Below, one piece after another: positions 36,590-46,306 of a stretch of DNA of 64,000 bases. A model generated the notes under the pieces. The model saw only the letters and a program-made list of their open reading frames with translations, did not search any database and was not told the origin of the DNA. The translations under genes were made by a program, and so were the position numbers. How positions within the stretch are numbered: the stretch's first letter is position 1; each line of letters begins with the position of its first letter. This DNA is from Candidatus Scalindua japonica (GTDB lineage Bacteria; Planctomycetota; Brocadiia; Brocadiales; Scalinduaceae): NCBI RefSeq assembly GCF_002443295.1, contig NZ_BAOS01000031.1:23608-87607 (forward strand). The letters run 5' to 3'.

Positions 36590-36985
36590 GCCGGGTGTAA
36601 AAGTGAAAGGGTGTTGTTCATCCTGATCTCTATATGAGAGGTTCCTGATTATTTAATATGATATCGTTTGGTAAGTTCAAACGTTATTCAAACAGTTGTT
36701 TCGTTATCTACTTAATTAACAGAAAGTCGGGTGGCATGGACAAACTGCTGTTTGCCTGTCCGTGTTTGTTAACACTTCATAGACCTTAGTACTTGTCTTC
36801 TGTATCGTTACCAAACGAGCTACATAACAAAGAGGCCGTTTGGAAAACTGTCCCATACCTTTCTTGATTGAGGGCAGTTCATTTAACCAGGTGAAGAGGT
36901 GCTATTGCAGAAGAAGATAATTGCAGTCTGTCTCACAATTAAATTATACAAACCGACGTAGACTTGTGAATTCCCGACTCAAGGT
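36590..36985. other. Intergenic region with a REP-like repeat
   Basis: It contains copy 2 of the hairpin repeat (36728-36766). The remainder shows no coding character. It separates the Cys-rich gene from the convergent ligase gene. Confidence 0.5.
36728..36766. repeat. REP-like hairpin repeat, copy 2
   Basis: Reads cgggtggcatggacaaactg then ctgtttgcctgtccgtgtt. Catggacaaac pairs with gtttg-cc-tgtccgtg around a tgct loop, with a 2-base bulge. Together with copy 1 at 34882 it brackets the NACHT-FGE remnant and the Cys-rich gene. Confidence 0.6.
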
Positions 36986-38131
36986 TTACTCATATTTTGC
37001 TTGATAATTCTGCCCTGAAAAATCCACTGTTTTTACAGCAAGCTCCTTTTCAAGTGCGCGTAAATCACCATTAAGTTTTTTACAAAGGGCCCTTTGTATT
37101 TTTGCTTCACTTCCCTGTTCTATCATTTTCTCAGCAAAGTTGATGTGATGTTCTGCATGAAGTTCTTTCGCCTTAGGTACGGTCAGACCAATAAGACGTT
37201 TTAGTTGATCGCTGATCGAAATGATTTCTCCCGTCTCAGGTTCTATCATGTCCGTGTTGATCCCATATCTTATAGCCTTCCACCAGTTTTCTTCAAGGTA
37301 CCCTTCATTAAGGCTGCTTATGGGTATTCCCGCAAAGAACCTGTCTTGATATGTGTCTACGGCTGCCTGTATAAGCGCGGCAAATGCCCCGATACGGCGG
37401 ACGGATGTGGGAATGTCAAAGATACGAAACTCAACAGTGCCCAGTGGTGGTTGGGGACGAATAATCCACCATAAATCACCCGGCTGCCTAATGTCTCCTG
37501 CCGCAAGGAATTTTTCGTAGAAATCTATAAGTTCTGCAAATGATTTAAAGGGTGGGGCAAATTTTGTTCGAGGCATAGAATGAAACAGGTGCGCGCGTGT
37601 GGAAACCAGACCGGTGTCTACACCATCGTAGTATGGGGAATTTGCGGACAGGGCTAAGAGAGGATAAGCCCAGCGCCGCATTTCATTCATGATATAGATT
37701 GCTGCTTCAGCATTTTTTACACCGACATGTATATGTAATCCAAAAGAGAGCATTCGGTGGGCAATATATCTGCAATTATTACGCACCCATTGATAATGTT
37801 CGCTGTCGACGAAGGGCTGTTTTTTCCAATCGGAAAAGGGGTGACTACCGGCGGCAACAATGTTCACATTAAGTTTACTGCAGCAATCAGCCAGGATAGT
37901 TCTGCCGTTTGATGTTTCTCGTAAAAGTTCATCTACCGTTTCATAAACACCGGTACGTGTCTCTAAAACGCATTGTAATAGTTCATAACAAACTCTTTCC
38001 CGGAAATCAGGTTCAAGGAGTGCCATAACTTCATTTACAGTAGGAGTAAGTTCTGCAGTTTCTTGGTCTATCAGATGTAGTTCTTCTTCTATTCCTAATG
38101 TAGGAAAGTCATTTCTCTTAAACGGTTTCAC
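36986..38131 (-). CDS. YbdK-type carboxylate-amine ligase (GCS2 family)
   Basis: An ATP-dependent ligase of the glutamate-cysteine ligase 2 family; many members show weak gamma-glutamylcysteine synthetase activity. The 381 residues match YbdK. Motifs are FPTLGIEEELHLIDQETAEL (residues 9-28), LHIHVGV (about 133), and the C-terminal GTVEFRIFDIPTSVRR (about 240). No glutathione synthetase is present here. Because ergothioneine synthesis in some bacteria uses a GCS2 enzyme (EgtA), a link to egtD 16 kb away is possible but not shown. Confidence 0.8.
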   Translation of the reverse strand: MKPFKRNDFPTLGIEEELHLIDQETAELTPTVNEVMALLEPDFRERVCYELLQCVLETRTGVYETVDELLRETSNGRTILADCCSKLNVNIVAAGSHPFSDWKKQPFVDSEHYQWVRNNCRYIAHRMLSFGLHIHVGVKNAEAAIYIMNEMRRWAYPLLALSANSPYYDGVDTGLVSTRAHLFHSMPRTKFAPPFKSFAELIDFYEKFLAAGDIRQPGDLWWIIRPQPPLGTVEFRIFDIPTSVRRIGAFAALIQAAVDTYQDRFFAGIPISSLNEGYLEENWWKAIRYGINTDMIEPETGEIISISDQLKRLIGLTVPKAKELHAEHHINFAEKMIEQGSEAKIQRALCKKLNGDLRALEKELAVKTVDFSGQNYQAKYE

Positions 38132-38438
38132 GATTCCTGTTTCCTTCTTTTTCTTTGACTGAAAACCTGAATTGTCAGTTCAGTCGGGTAGCCGCAACCT
38201 TCAGGTTGCGTTGTTTAAGTAATTTTTCATCTATACAATGTTTCAGGCAAACGAAGGCTAACTTCCTGTACCTGTTCGGGCGGGAAGTGTGCGATTACAA
38301 TAAGATTTAATAAGGAAACTCAACACTTTTAAGAATATCTTTTGACATATCGTAAATCAAGTAAAAGATCCGTAATAAAAATTACTTATGAACACTTTCC
38401 GTGTTTACTAGAAAGACTATTTGACATAAAAACATTCT
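38132..38438. other. Intergenic region with a small hairpin
   Basis: No gene is seen. A perfect hairpin cgcaacc-ttca-ggttgcg lies at 38193-38210, followed by ttgttt on the plus strand, and a gttcgggcggg fragment at 38275. A ttgaca hexamer at 38411-38416 could belong to the FGE gene promoter, but its -10 is weak. Confidence 0.45.
38193..38210. repeat. Small perfect hairpin
   Basis: Arms of 7 bp around a ttca loop. The sequence gcaaccttcaggttgc is a type often dispersed between genes. It lies upstream of the YbdK gene and is not obviously a terminator. Confidence 0.4.
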
Positions 38439-38456
38439 GTGATAAGCTTTAGTACT

Positions 38457-39359
38457 ATGATAACAAAACATAATGAAAAGCAGGATATTCCCGAAGAGAT
38501 GGTACTGGTCCCAGAAGGTCTGTTTTTAATGGGAAGCACGGAGGATGATATTAAAAAATTGTTAGAACTTGATCGCAATGTTGAGGCGAGCAGGTTTGAT
38601 GTAGAGATCCCGCAGAGAGAGGTCTATATTGGCCCTTATCTGATTGATAAGTGTCCGGTTACCAATGCGGAATATAAGAGGTTTATAGAATCGGGTGGTT
38701 ATAAGAATAGAGCTTTCTGGTCGAAGGCAGGATGGGATTATGTTTTAAAAATAAAACCTCTGGACGGTGACAGTGTGAACAGCGCCATGGATGGTGAAGA
38801 TGATTGTCCGGTGGTAAATATTTCATGGTATGAGGCAGAAGCCTTTGCAGAATATATGGGAAAAAGACTCCCTACTGAAGCAGAATGGGAAAAAGCTGCT
38901 CGTGGTACGGATGGCAGGTTATATCCTTGGGGAAATGAATTTGATAAAACAAAACTGAATTGCTCCGAATCCGGAATTGAAAGCACAACCCCTGTTGTAA
39001 AATACTTACAAGGCAGAAGTGAATATGGATGCTTCGATATGGCGGGAAACGTCTGGGAGTGGACAGCAGACTGGTTTGACAGTCAGTATTACCGTTCTGC
39101 CCCAGACAGAGATCCGCAGGGGCCTGATAAAGCTGAGGATAAGCCGTTTTTCGGGAGACCGGAAGATGTGGGTACTTCTATTTACGAATTGGAGCCCTCA
39201 AAGGCAGGTAACAGCTCACTGAGCGATTGTAAGGTGTTACGTGGTGGTTCATGGAACGGTGGAGGTGTTATTCATATCCGTTGCGCAAATCGTGATTACG
39301 ATGAACCTGATTACAGAAATGATACTATTGGTTTCAGATGTGCCAGATCTTTAATGTAA
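38457..39359 (+). CDS. Formylglycine-generating-enzyme-like (SUMF1/FGE) protein
   Basis: A 300-residue FGE-sulfatase-fold protein (306 if the GTG at 38439 is used; the ATG at 38457 is preferred but has no strong ribosome binding site). The fold signature runs EEMVLVPEGLFLMGSTEDD near the start, IDKCPVTNAEYKRFIESGGY, LPTEAEWEKAARGTDGRLYP and GNVWEWTADWF. It ends with VLRGGSWNGGG plus TIGFRCARSLM. There is no signal peptide. The two active-site cysteines of true FGE are not evident, so it is more likely a binding or hydroxylase-like relative. No sulfatase is adjacent. Confidence 0.75.
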   Translation: MITKHNEKQDIPEEMVLVPEGLFLMGSTEDDIKKLLELDRNVEASRFDVEIPQREVYIGPYLIDKCPVTNAEYKRFIESGGYKNRAFWSKAGWDYVLKIKPLDGDSVNSAMDGEDDCPVVNISWYEAEAFAEYMGKRLPTEAEWEKAARGTDGRLYPWGNEFDKTKLNCSESGIESTTPVVKYLQGRSEYGCFDMAGNVWEWTADWFDSQYYRSAPDRDPQGPDKAEDKPFFGRPEDVGTSIYELEPSKAGNSSLSDCKVLRGGSWNGGGVIHIRCANRDYDEPDYRNDTIGFRCARSLM

Positions 39360-39456
39360 ATTATCATATTGAGTTTTACGTTGATCAGACGGAATGAAAA
39401 CGTAATATTATTTTAACTATATAGAATTAAATAACTTTGAAAGTGAATAAGAAAAA

Positions 39457-41478
39457 ATGAAAGAAAAAGAGAACCTGGATAAGCTGTGCATAGATACTAT
39501 TCGAACATTATCAATTGATGCAGTTCAAAAGGCTAATTCCGGACATCCCGGCGCCCCCATGGGTCTTGCACCTGTCGCATTTACGCTTTGGGATAGGTTT
39601 ATGCGTCACATTCCTCAGAATACTGATTGGCCAAATCGAGATCGTTTTGTGCTATCAGCCGGGCATGCGTCCATGCTTTTGTATAGTATATTACACTTAT
39701 TCGGATACGATGTCAGTCTTGACGATATTAAGAATTTTAGACAATTGCACAGTAAATGTGCCGGACATCCGGAGTATGGTATGGCGCCGGGTGTTGAAGT
39801 TACTACTGGACCTCTTGGGCAGGGAGCGGCAAACAGTGTTGGTATGGCCATGGCAGAAAGGTGGCTCCGGACATATTTCAATCGTCCCGGTCATGAGATA
39901 ATTAATTATAATATATTTGCTATTGCGGGTGATGGGTGCATGATGGAAGGGATTTCCGGTGAAGCGGCATCTCTGGCAGGACATCTCGGCTTGAGTAACC
40001 TGGTGTGGATTTATGATAATAATAATATCACTATTGAAGGTGAAACATCGCTGGCATTCAGTGAAGATGTTGCTGTTCGATTCAAGGCATACGGTTGGAA
40101 TGTGCGGCATGTTGCAGATGCTAATGATCTGGAAATCCTGGAGAAGGAAATTAAAGGGGCTATAGAAGAATTAAATCGCCCGTCTATAATTATTGTTGAT
40201 AGTCATATCGCATATGGCAGTCCTAATAAGCAGGATTCGGCCGGCGCTCATGGTGCGCCTCTGGGTGTAGATGAAGTAAGAGCGACAAAAGAAAATTATG
40301 GTTGTGATCCGGACAAAACATTTTATGTGCCTGATGAAGTTGCGAAGTATAAAGAAGATGTAATTGAAAAGGGCGCAAAACTGGAAGAAGAATGGAATGA
40401 AAAGTTGAAAGCCTACGCGAAAGCACATCCTGATCTGGCAAAGCAGTTTGATATGATGCAGAACGGTGAACTGCCGGAAGATTGGGAGAGTGTGATCCCG
40501 AATTTTCCGACCGATTCAAAAGGGCTTGCTACTCGGGAATCAAACAATAAAGTACTAAACCCGATTGCTGATAAGATACCCTGGTTCATGGGCGGTTCTG
40601 CAGATTTAGGGCCTTCTACAAAGACTTATATAAAAGACGCTTCCAGCTTTAACAGGGAAGATTATGGCGGAAGGAATTTTCATTTTGGTGTTCGTGAACA
40701 TGCTATGGGGGCAATTATTAATGGAATGTCGTTGAGCAAGATCAGGCCATACGGTGCCACATTTTTTGTTTTTTCAGATTATGTTCGTCCCGCTATCCGT
40801 TTGTCTTCACTGATGAAACTGCCAGTAATCTATATCTTCACCCATGATAGTATTGGTGTTGGTGAGGATGGGCCGACACACCAGCCGGTAGAGCATCTTG
40901 CATCACTTCGTGCAATGCCTGGCTTAGATGTCATTCGCCCTTCGGATGCCAATGAGTTATCAGTGATGTGGAAATATATCATGGCGCTAAAGGACCGTCC
41001 TGTTGCGCTTGTTTTAAGCAGGCAGGGTATGCCGACCATTGACAGATCGAAATACGCTTCGGCTGATGGTGCTGCAAAGGGCGCTTATGTTTTGATCGAG
41101 AGTGACGGGAAATCTGATATGATCCTGATAGGTACCGGTTCTGAGATCAAAATATGCCTGGATGTATATGATCAATTGACAAGTGAGGGGATCAATGTAA
41201 GGGTGGTAAGCATGCCTTGCAGCACTCTTTTTCAAAGCCAGGATAAAGCGTACCGTGAAAGCGTTCTACCTCGTTCTGTAAAGGACCGTATTGTGGTTGA
41301 GGCGGGTTCTACTTTTGGTTGGCATGGTTATGCCGGAAGAGAGGATGATTGCGGTATATTCGGACTTAAGAGCTTTGGCGCTTCAGCTCCATCAGGTGAC
41401 TTGTATAAAGAGTATGGCTTTACTACTGAGAGAATAGTAGAGGTTGCAAAAAAAATGGTAGAGAAGAGTAAGAGGTGA
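39457..41478 (+). CDS. tkt: Transketolase
   Basis: A thiamine-diphosphate enzyme moving two-carbon units in the pentose phosphate pathway. The 673 residues match full-length bacterial transketolase. Visible features are [20 protein letters not shown] near residue 28, the TPP motif [20 protein letters not shown] (about 156-175), [20 protein letters not shown] (about 460-480) and a C-terminal domain. It is first in a four-gene operon with pgl, gnd and zwf, separated from pgl by 22 bp. Confidence 0.95.
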   Translation: MKEKENLDKLCIDTIRTLSIDAVQKANSGHPGAPMGLAPVAFTLWDRFMRHIPQNTDWPNRDRFVLSAGHASMLLYSILHLFGYDVSLDDIKNFRQLHSKCAGHPEYGMAPGVEVTTGPLGQGAANSVGMAMAERWLRTYFNRPGHEIINYNIFAIAGDGCMMEGISGEAASLAGHLGLSNLVWIYDNNNITIEGETSLAFSEDVAVRFKAYGWNVRHVADANDLEILEKEIKGAIEELNRPSIIIVDSHIAYGSPNKQDSAGAHGAPLGVDEVRATKENYGCDPDKTFYVPDEVAKYKEDVIEKGAKLEEEWNEKLKAYAKAHPDLAKQFDMMQNGELPEDWESVIPNFPTDSKGLATRESNNKVLNPIADKIPWFMGGSADLGPSTKTYIKDASSFNREDYGGRNFHFGVREHAMGAIINGMSLSKIRPYGATFFVFSDYVRPAIRLSSLMKLPVIYIFTHDSIGVGEDGPTHQPVEHLASLRAMPGLDVIRPSDANELSVMWKYIMALKDRPVALVLSRQGMPTIDRSKYASADGAAKGAYVLIESDGKSDMILIGTGSEIKICLDVYDQLTSEGINVRVVSMPCSTLFQSQDKAYRESVLPRSVKDRIVVEAGSTFGWHGYAGREDDCGIFGLKSFGASAPSGDLYKEYGFTTERIVEVAKKMVEKSKR

Positions 41479-41500
41479 AAAATTTTTTTCAACGATCAGT

Positions 41501-42259
41501 ATGAAAAAGAAAATTCATGCCTATCCAAATAAGCAGAAGCTTTTAACTGCGACTGCAGAGCATATGGTTGGCTCTATTGTGCAGACTATAAGGAATAACG
41601 GGGTGTGCAATGTTGTATTGTCAGGAGGGAGCACTCCGGGTGGCGTTTTTTCTCTATTGGCATCAGATTCAAATCGTGATCAGGTGGATTGGGGCAGGAT
41701 TCATATTTTCTGGGGTGATGAACGAATGGTTCCTCCGGAACATAATGATAGTAATTTCAGAATGGCGAGGGAAACACTTCTTGATCATATCAAAATATCG
41801 GACAAAAACGTTCATCGAATTCGAGGAGAGATTGCGCCGGAATTGGCTGCTGCAGAGTATGTAGAGTTGTTGAATGATCATTTTAAAGGCAGTTTGCCAT
41901 GTTTTGATCTGGTGTTACTCGGATTGGGAGAGGACGGTCATACCGCATCACTCTTTCCCGAAACTGATGCGGTCGAAGAGTCTGAAAAGAACGTAGTTGC
42001 TGTTTTTGTTCCAAAATTAGATACATGGCGGGTAACGCTGACATTGGCTGTGATTAATGCAGCCAGAGAAGTCTTATTTCTGGTTTCGGGAAAGTCGAAA
42101 TCCGAAATTATACAGCGTATTATAAGTACTAAACAACCTGTTAAAGAACTTCCCGCAACCATGGTTAATCCACAAAATGGCGAGCTTCATTGGATGTTGG
42201 ATTCTGATGCGATGGTTTTAATAAATAAAAGCGGAAGAGAAGTAATGTTTCCTTTTTGA
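41501..42259 (+). CDS. pgl: 6-phosphogluconolactonase
   Basis: Hydrolyses 6-phosphogluconolactone to 6-phosphogluconate. The 252 residues match the DevB/SOL type. Motifs are NVVLSGGSTPGGVFSLLA (about 38-55), IHIFWGDERMVPPEHNDSNF (about 70-89) and LVLLGLGEDGHTASLFPETD (about 138-157). It is the second gene of the operon. The 130-bp gap to gnd contains a dispersed repeat. Confidence 0.93.
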   Translation: MKKKIHAYPNKQKLLTATAEHMVGSIVQTIRNNGVCNVVLSGGSTPGGVFSLLASDSNRDQVDWGRIHIFWGDERMVPPEHNDSNFRMARETLLDHIKISDKNVHRIRGEIAPELAAAEYVELLNDHFKGSLPCFDLVLLGLGEDGHTASLFPETDAVEESEKNVVAVFVPKLDTWRVTLTLAVINAAREVLFLVSGKSKSEIIQRIISTKQPVKELPATMVNPQNGELHWMLDSDAMVLINKSGREVMFPF

Positions 42260-42266
42260 ATTACAT

Positions 42267-42360
42267 AAAAAGTTAAAAACGCCTGAAGTTTAAAGTGAAC
42301 CAATTGAAAGATAATTGCTTTAAATTAACTTTAGTTACTAAAGTCCACTTAAGGCACTTC
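42267..42360. repeat. Dispersed intergenic repeat, copy 2
   Basis: Shares aaaaagttaaaa, acgcctgaagtt and ttaactttag, in order, with 31171-31245. It lies inside the pgl-gnd gap of the operon, so it is transcribed. Confidence 0.4.
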
Positions 42361-42389
42361 AAATTTTTATTAGTGAGGCATAAATAATT

Positions 42390-43811
42390 ATGAGTAAACA
42401 AGTGTTTGGCCTTATAGGTCTAGGTGTTATGGGACAGAATTTCGTTCTGAATGTTGAACGCAACGGTTTCAGTGTCGCGGTATATAACAGATCGAAAGAA
42501 ACAACAGAAAAGTATATTGAAAGTCCGGCGGCAGGTAAAAATATCAAGCCCACATTTACCTTAAAGGAGTTTGTTGACTCGCTTGAAAGTCCTCGTAAGA
42601 TCATGTTGTTAGTCAAAGCGGGGGTGCCTGTTGATGCGACTATACAACAACTCGTCCCTTTACTGGATAAAGGTGACTTGATTATTGATGGTGGAAACTC
42701 TTTTTTTCTTGATACGGAACGACGGGCAAAGGAGTTGGAGTCTCAAGGATTCAATTTCTTTGGCATGGGAGTTTCCGGTGGTGAAGAGGGTGCTCTATGG
42801 GGACCAAGTCTGATGCCGGGTGGTTCCAGGGATGCTTACAAGGAGGTTGAACCTATTATGACGGCAGTTGCCGCAAAGGCAGAAGAGGATGGGGAGTCAT
42901 GTGTGACATATATTGGACCCGGTGGATCAGGCCATTATGTTAAAATGGTACATAACGGTATTGAGTATGGCGATATGCAGCTTATCGCGGAGGCTTATGA
43001 TTTGCTCAAACAGGCACTTGGGCTTTCTGCTCAACAATTTCATGAGATTTTTGCCGAATGGAATAGAGGAGAACTCTCATCTTTTTTGATCGAAGTAACA
43101 GCGAATGTTTTTAAGAAGGTGGATGAAGAGAGCGGCTTACCGTTAGTAGACGTAATACTGGATAAAGCAGGTCAGAAGGGCACAGGCAAATGGATGAGTA
43201 TAAATGCTCTGGAACTGGGGGCCGCAATCCCTACAATAACTGCGGCAGTTGATGGCAGAATTCTCTCTTCTCAAAAAGAGGAAAGAGTAAAAGCTTCTGG
43301 TATATTAACAGGCCCAACCGGAAAATATACAGGCGGGTCCGAACAAAAGCTGATTGACGCAGTTCGTGACGCGTTATATGCGTCTAAGATCTGTTCTTAC
43401 GCGCAGGGGATGAGTTTGCTTAAAAAGGCTTCAGATGAATACAATTATAACCTGGACCTTGGTACCATCGCCAGGATCTGGAGGTCAGGTTGTATTATCA
43501 GGGCAAGGTTCCTTAATGATATAACAAATGCTTATAATCGTAACAGGGAATTAGCTAATCTGCTGGTAGACGGGGAGTTTCAAAAGGCGATAAATACACG
43601 GCAGGATGCCTGGCGTTTTACCATCAAGTGTGCTGTAGAAATGGGCATACCCATGCCGGCGATGAGTGTGTCATTGGCCTATTATGATGCTTACCGCAGT
43701 GAACGCCTTCCGGCCAATTTGATTCAGGCACAAAGAGATTTTTTCGGGGCACATACATTTGAACGTATTGATAAATCTGGTATTTTTCATGCTGACTGGG
43801 AGGAAAAATGA
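42390..43811 (+). CDS. gnd: 6-phosphogluconate dehydrogenase (decarboxylating)
   Basis: Oxidises 6-phosphogluconate to ribulose 5-phosphate, CO2 and NAD(P)H. The 473 residues match the dimeric enzyme. It has the dinucleotide motif GLIGLGVMGQNF (residues 6-17), the substrate-binding GVSGGEEGALWGPSLMPGG (about 128-146), and the C-terminal arm ending FHADWEEK. A GTGAGG ribosome binding site precedes the start. The stop overlaps the zwf start (ATGA). Confidence 0.95.
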   Translation: MSKQVFGLIGLGVMGQNFVLNVERNGFSVAVYNRSKETTEKYIESPAAGKNIKPTFTLKEFVDSLESPRKIMLLVKAGVPVDATIQQLVPLLDKGDLIIDGGNSFFLDTERRAKELESQGFNFFGMGVSGGEEGALWGPSLMPGGSRDAYKEVEPIMTAVAAKAEEDGESCVTYIGPGGSGHYVKMVHNGIEYGDMQLIAEAYDLLKQALGLSAQQFHEIFAEWNRGELSSFLIEVTANVFKKVDEESGLPLVDVILDKAGQKGTGKWMSINALELGAAIPTITAAVDGRILSSQKEERVKASGILTGPTGKYTGGSEQKLIDAVRDALYASKICSYAQGMSLLKKASDEYNYNLDLGTIARIWRSGCIIRARFLNDITNAYNRNRELANLLVDGEFQKAINTRQDAWRFTIKCAVEMGIPMPAMSVSLAYYDAYRSERLPANLIQAQRDFFGAHTFERIDKSGIFHADWEEK

Positions 43812-45337
43812 ATAAATCTGAGTCCACTGCCATAGTGATTTTTGGGGCGTCTGGTGATTTGACGAAACGTAAATTAATACCGGCCTTGTTTGAGGCGAGC
43901 CTGGAAGGCCTCCTTGCGAAAGATACAACGATAGTAGGGTTTGCCAGAAGGGAAAAATCCCATGAACAATTTCGTGTTGAAATTGAAGAAGCATTGGTGG
44001 GATTTACCCGGTCTAAGCCAAATGCCGGTTCCCCGGAATTGAAGGTTTTCAGCTCATACTGCTATTACCAGACCGGAAATTATGATAATAGTAAAAGCTT
44101 TCATGATTTGAAGGAACTTCTCGAAAAGCTTGATGAAGAGAGCGGAATACCTGCTGATAAAAGTAATCGTCTCTTTTATCTGGCTACTCCTCCAAACGTT
44201 TTTTCCGGAATTGTAGGAATGCTTGGACAGACTGGACATATAGCAGATCCAAATGATGAAAACCGTTGGACCAGGGTAATTATTGAAAAACCTTTTGGCC
44301 GCAACCTTCAAACTGCCTGTGCTTTGAATAAAAACCTGTCGGCAATATTAGATGAGAGTCAGGTTTATCGAATTGATCATTATCTAGGCAAAGAAACTGT
44401 TCAGAATATTATGGCATTCCGTTTTGGTAATAGCATATTTGAACCGCTTTGGAACCGTCGTTATGTTAGCCATGTTCATATCACGGTTGCTGAAGCTGTT
44501 TGTGTGGAAGGTCGTGGCGGTTATTACGATAACTCGGGAGCCCTTCGCGATATGGTACAAAATCACATGTTACAATTGTTGGCGCTTGTAGCGATGGAAC
44601 CACCTGCTTCTTTTGCACCGGATGCAGTACGTGATGAAAAAGTTAAGTTGTTAAGCGCGATACCTCCCATTAAAGTCAATGAAGCCAGCGAATGTTCCAT
44701 TCGTGGTCAGTATGCTGCAGGGACTATAGATGGAAAACTGATTCCGGATTATTTGAGAGAAAATGGTGTACAGCCTAATTCAGTAACCGAGACTTTTGTC
44801 GCACTGAAATTACATGTAGATAACTGGCGTTGGGCAGGAGTGCCGTTTTATTTTCGTACGGGGAAGGCCCTTGCAGATCGTCTTACTGAAGTAAATATTG
44901 AGTTCAGACAACCGCCCCTGGCCCTGTTTAGTCATATGCAAGATAATAAGAGAGAAGAGAGGAGAAGAATGAAACCCAATATGCTCTCTTTAAGGGTTCA
45001 GCCTAATGAAGGTATACGTCTGTCAATAGGAATGAAGGTCCCGGGACAAAAAATGGTTTTAGAGCCTAATGACATGGAATTTTGCTATGAAGATGTTTTT
45101 GGCGTTGAATCACCGGGAGCATATGAACGATTGATTGTAGATGCAATACTTGGTGATACTACCCTCTTTATTCGTCAGGATGAAGTAGAGGCGGCATGGA
45201 GATTAGTGAATGGTGTGCTTGATGGATGGGCCAGTGAAGAAGTACCACATATTCACCTCTATCGGGCCGGGACCTGGGGTCCATATGCAGCAGATGAGTT
45301 TATTACTAACGACATAAGAAAGTCGAAGGCACTGTAA
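43808..45337 (+). CDS. zwf: Glucose-6-phosphate 1-dehydrogenase
   Basis: First step of the oxidative pentose phosphate pathway. The 509 residues are normal for bacterial Zwf. Features are the N-terminal IFGASGDLTKRKLIPALFEA dinucleotide motif and the catalytic RIDHYLGKETVQN (about 187-199). It starts four bases inside gnd with a GGGAGG ribosome binding site, so translation is coupled. The gene order tkt-pgl-gnd-zwf provides a complete oxidative branch plus transketolase. Confidence 0.95.
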   Translation: MNKSESTAIVIFGASGDLTKRKLIPALFEASLEGLLAKDTTIVGFARREKSHEQFRVEIEEALVGFTRSKPNAGSPELKVFSSYCYYQTGNYDNSKSFHDLKELLEKLDEESGIPADKSNRLFYLATPPNVFSGIVGMLGQTGHIADPNDENRWTRVIIEKPFGRNLQTACALNKNLSAILDESQVYRIDHYLGKETVQNIMAFRFGNSIFEPLWNRRYVSHVHITVAEAVCVEGRGGYYDNSGALRDMVQNHMLQLLALVAMEPPASFAPDAVRDEKVKLLSAIPPIKVNEASECSIRGQYAAGTIDGKLIPDYLRENGVQPNSVTETFVALKLHVDNWRWAGVPFYFRTGKALADRLTEVNIEFRQPPLALFSHMQDNKREERRRMKPNMLSLRVQPNEGIRLSIGMKVPGQKMVLEPNDMEFCYEDVFGVESPGAYERLIVDAILGDTTLFIRQDEVEAAWRLVNGVLDGWASEEVPHIHLYRAGTWGPYAADEFITNDIRKSKAL

Positions 45338-45348
45338 ATGAGGCTTTG

Positions 45349-45882
45349 CTAATGGTATTTCTTTTCAAGCAGGCTACCCCAATGGGTGTTGTATGGGTGG
45401 ACGCAATAGACTTTTTTTTGTCCCTGAACAAGAGGCCTTCCTTCATTTGCCCACTTAAAGATTGAACCTTCCAGATTATACACTTCCTTAAAATCCAGTG
45501 TTTGTAATTTACCTGCCAGGTTGGAAGAACGGTATCCTACTGAACAGTAAACAACGATAGGAGTATCTGGCCTGATGTTTGTCAGGTATTTTAAGAGATT
45601 TTTACACTTATACGAAATGTTTTCTGCCCCCGAAATATGACTGCCCTGAAATTCTTCTTTTGTTCTTGCGTCAATTAAAAAGATAGACTCTTTTTTGAGG
45701 TTGGTTAGCCATGAATATAGCTCATCAGTCTGGAGTTGTTTAACATCAGGGTATTTGTTTCTGACGTCTTGTATGACCTCTGACCAGATTGGTGCTTCAT
45801 AACTGTTTGAGCATCCTGTATTTGCTCCCACTCCTGTTGCGGCTAGCATTGCGGTAAATATAAGAAGTATCTTCTTTTTCAT
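45349..45882 (-). CDS. Exported rhodanese-like domain protein
   Basis: A 177-residue protein with an N-terminal signal sequence (KKKILLIFTAMLAATGVGAN, then TGCS). The Cys may be a lipobox residue, but the -3 position (Asn) is unusual. Residues 45-150 are a rhodanese fold: YSWLTNLKKESIFLIDARTK, and the active-site loop VVYCSVGYRSSNLAG with the persulfide Cys. It could handle sulfane sulfur outside the cytoplasm. It converges with zwf at 11 bp. Confidence 0.8.
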   Translation of the reverse strand: MKKKILLIFTAMLAATGVGANTGCSNSYEAPIWSEVIQDVRNKYPDVKQLQTDELYSWLTNLKKESIFLIDARTKEEFQGSHISGAENISYKCKNLLKYLTNIRPDTPIVVYCSVGYRSSNLAGKLQTLDFKEVYNLEGSIFKWANEGRPLVQGQKKVYCVHPYNTHWGSLLEKKYH

Positions 45883-46009
45883 TTTTACAAATAGTTCCTA
45901 CATTTCTACTGGATTCCAGTATAGGATTCACTGCCCGACAAATAGCAGGTAGGCTTACGAAAGCAAGGTTTTTTTATTTTACGGCATACGTTGAAAAAGG
46001 CCCACCTTG

Positions 46010-46306
46010 TTATTCCGCATCAAACCATAACTCATCTACATCATTCCTGTGGATTCTGATATTTTTATTTCCTTTAGCAATGTACGAAGAGAGTTCATTG
46101 AGGTTTCCTATTGCAAAGGAAAGAAATTCCTGGTCACTTATTTCGTCACTGAGTATTTGCTCATACGTTCTAAATGCGGTTTCAACATCTATCTTACCAT
46201 TGCTGAGCGATGAAACAATCTCCGCTAATTTTGATATGCAATCCGGTGAAATTGGGTGGAAGTAGGCTCTCTCATCAGGTTGGTCCCAATCAGATTTTGT
46301 TATCAT
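46010..46306 (-). CDS. Small hypothetical protein (98 aa)
   Basis: An acidic 98-residue soluble product beginning MITKSDWDQPDERAYFHPIS and ending DVDELWFDAE. A good ribosome binding site (GAGGGA) lies about nine bases before the ATG, which supports expression. It has no recognised domain and is mainly helical. No partner is apparent. Confidence 0.55.
   Translation of the reverse strand: MITKSDWDQPDERAYFHPISPDCISKLAEIVSSLSNGKIDVETAFRTYEQILSDEISDQEFLSFAIGNLNELSSYIAKGNKNIRIHRNDVDELWFDAE

Noticed and set aside
38439..38456. GTG start for the FGE-like protein
   Set aside because: Adds six residues outside the conserved fold; the ATG at 38457 is simpler, though neither has a good ribosome binding site.
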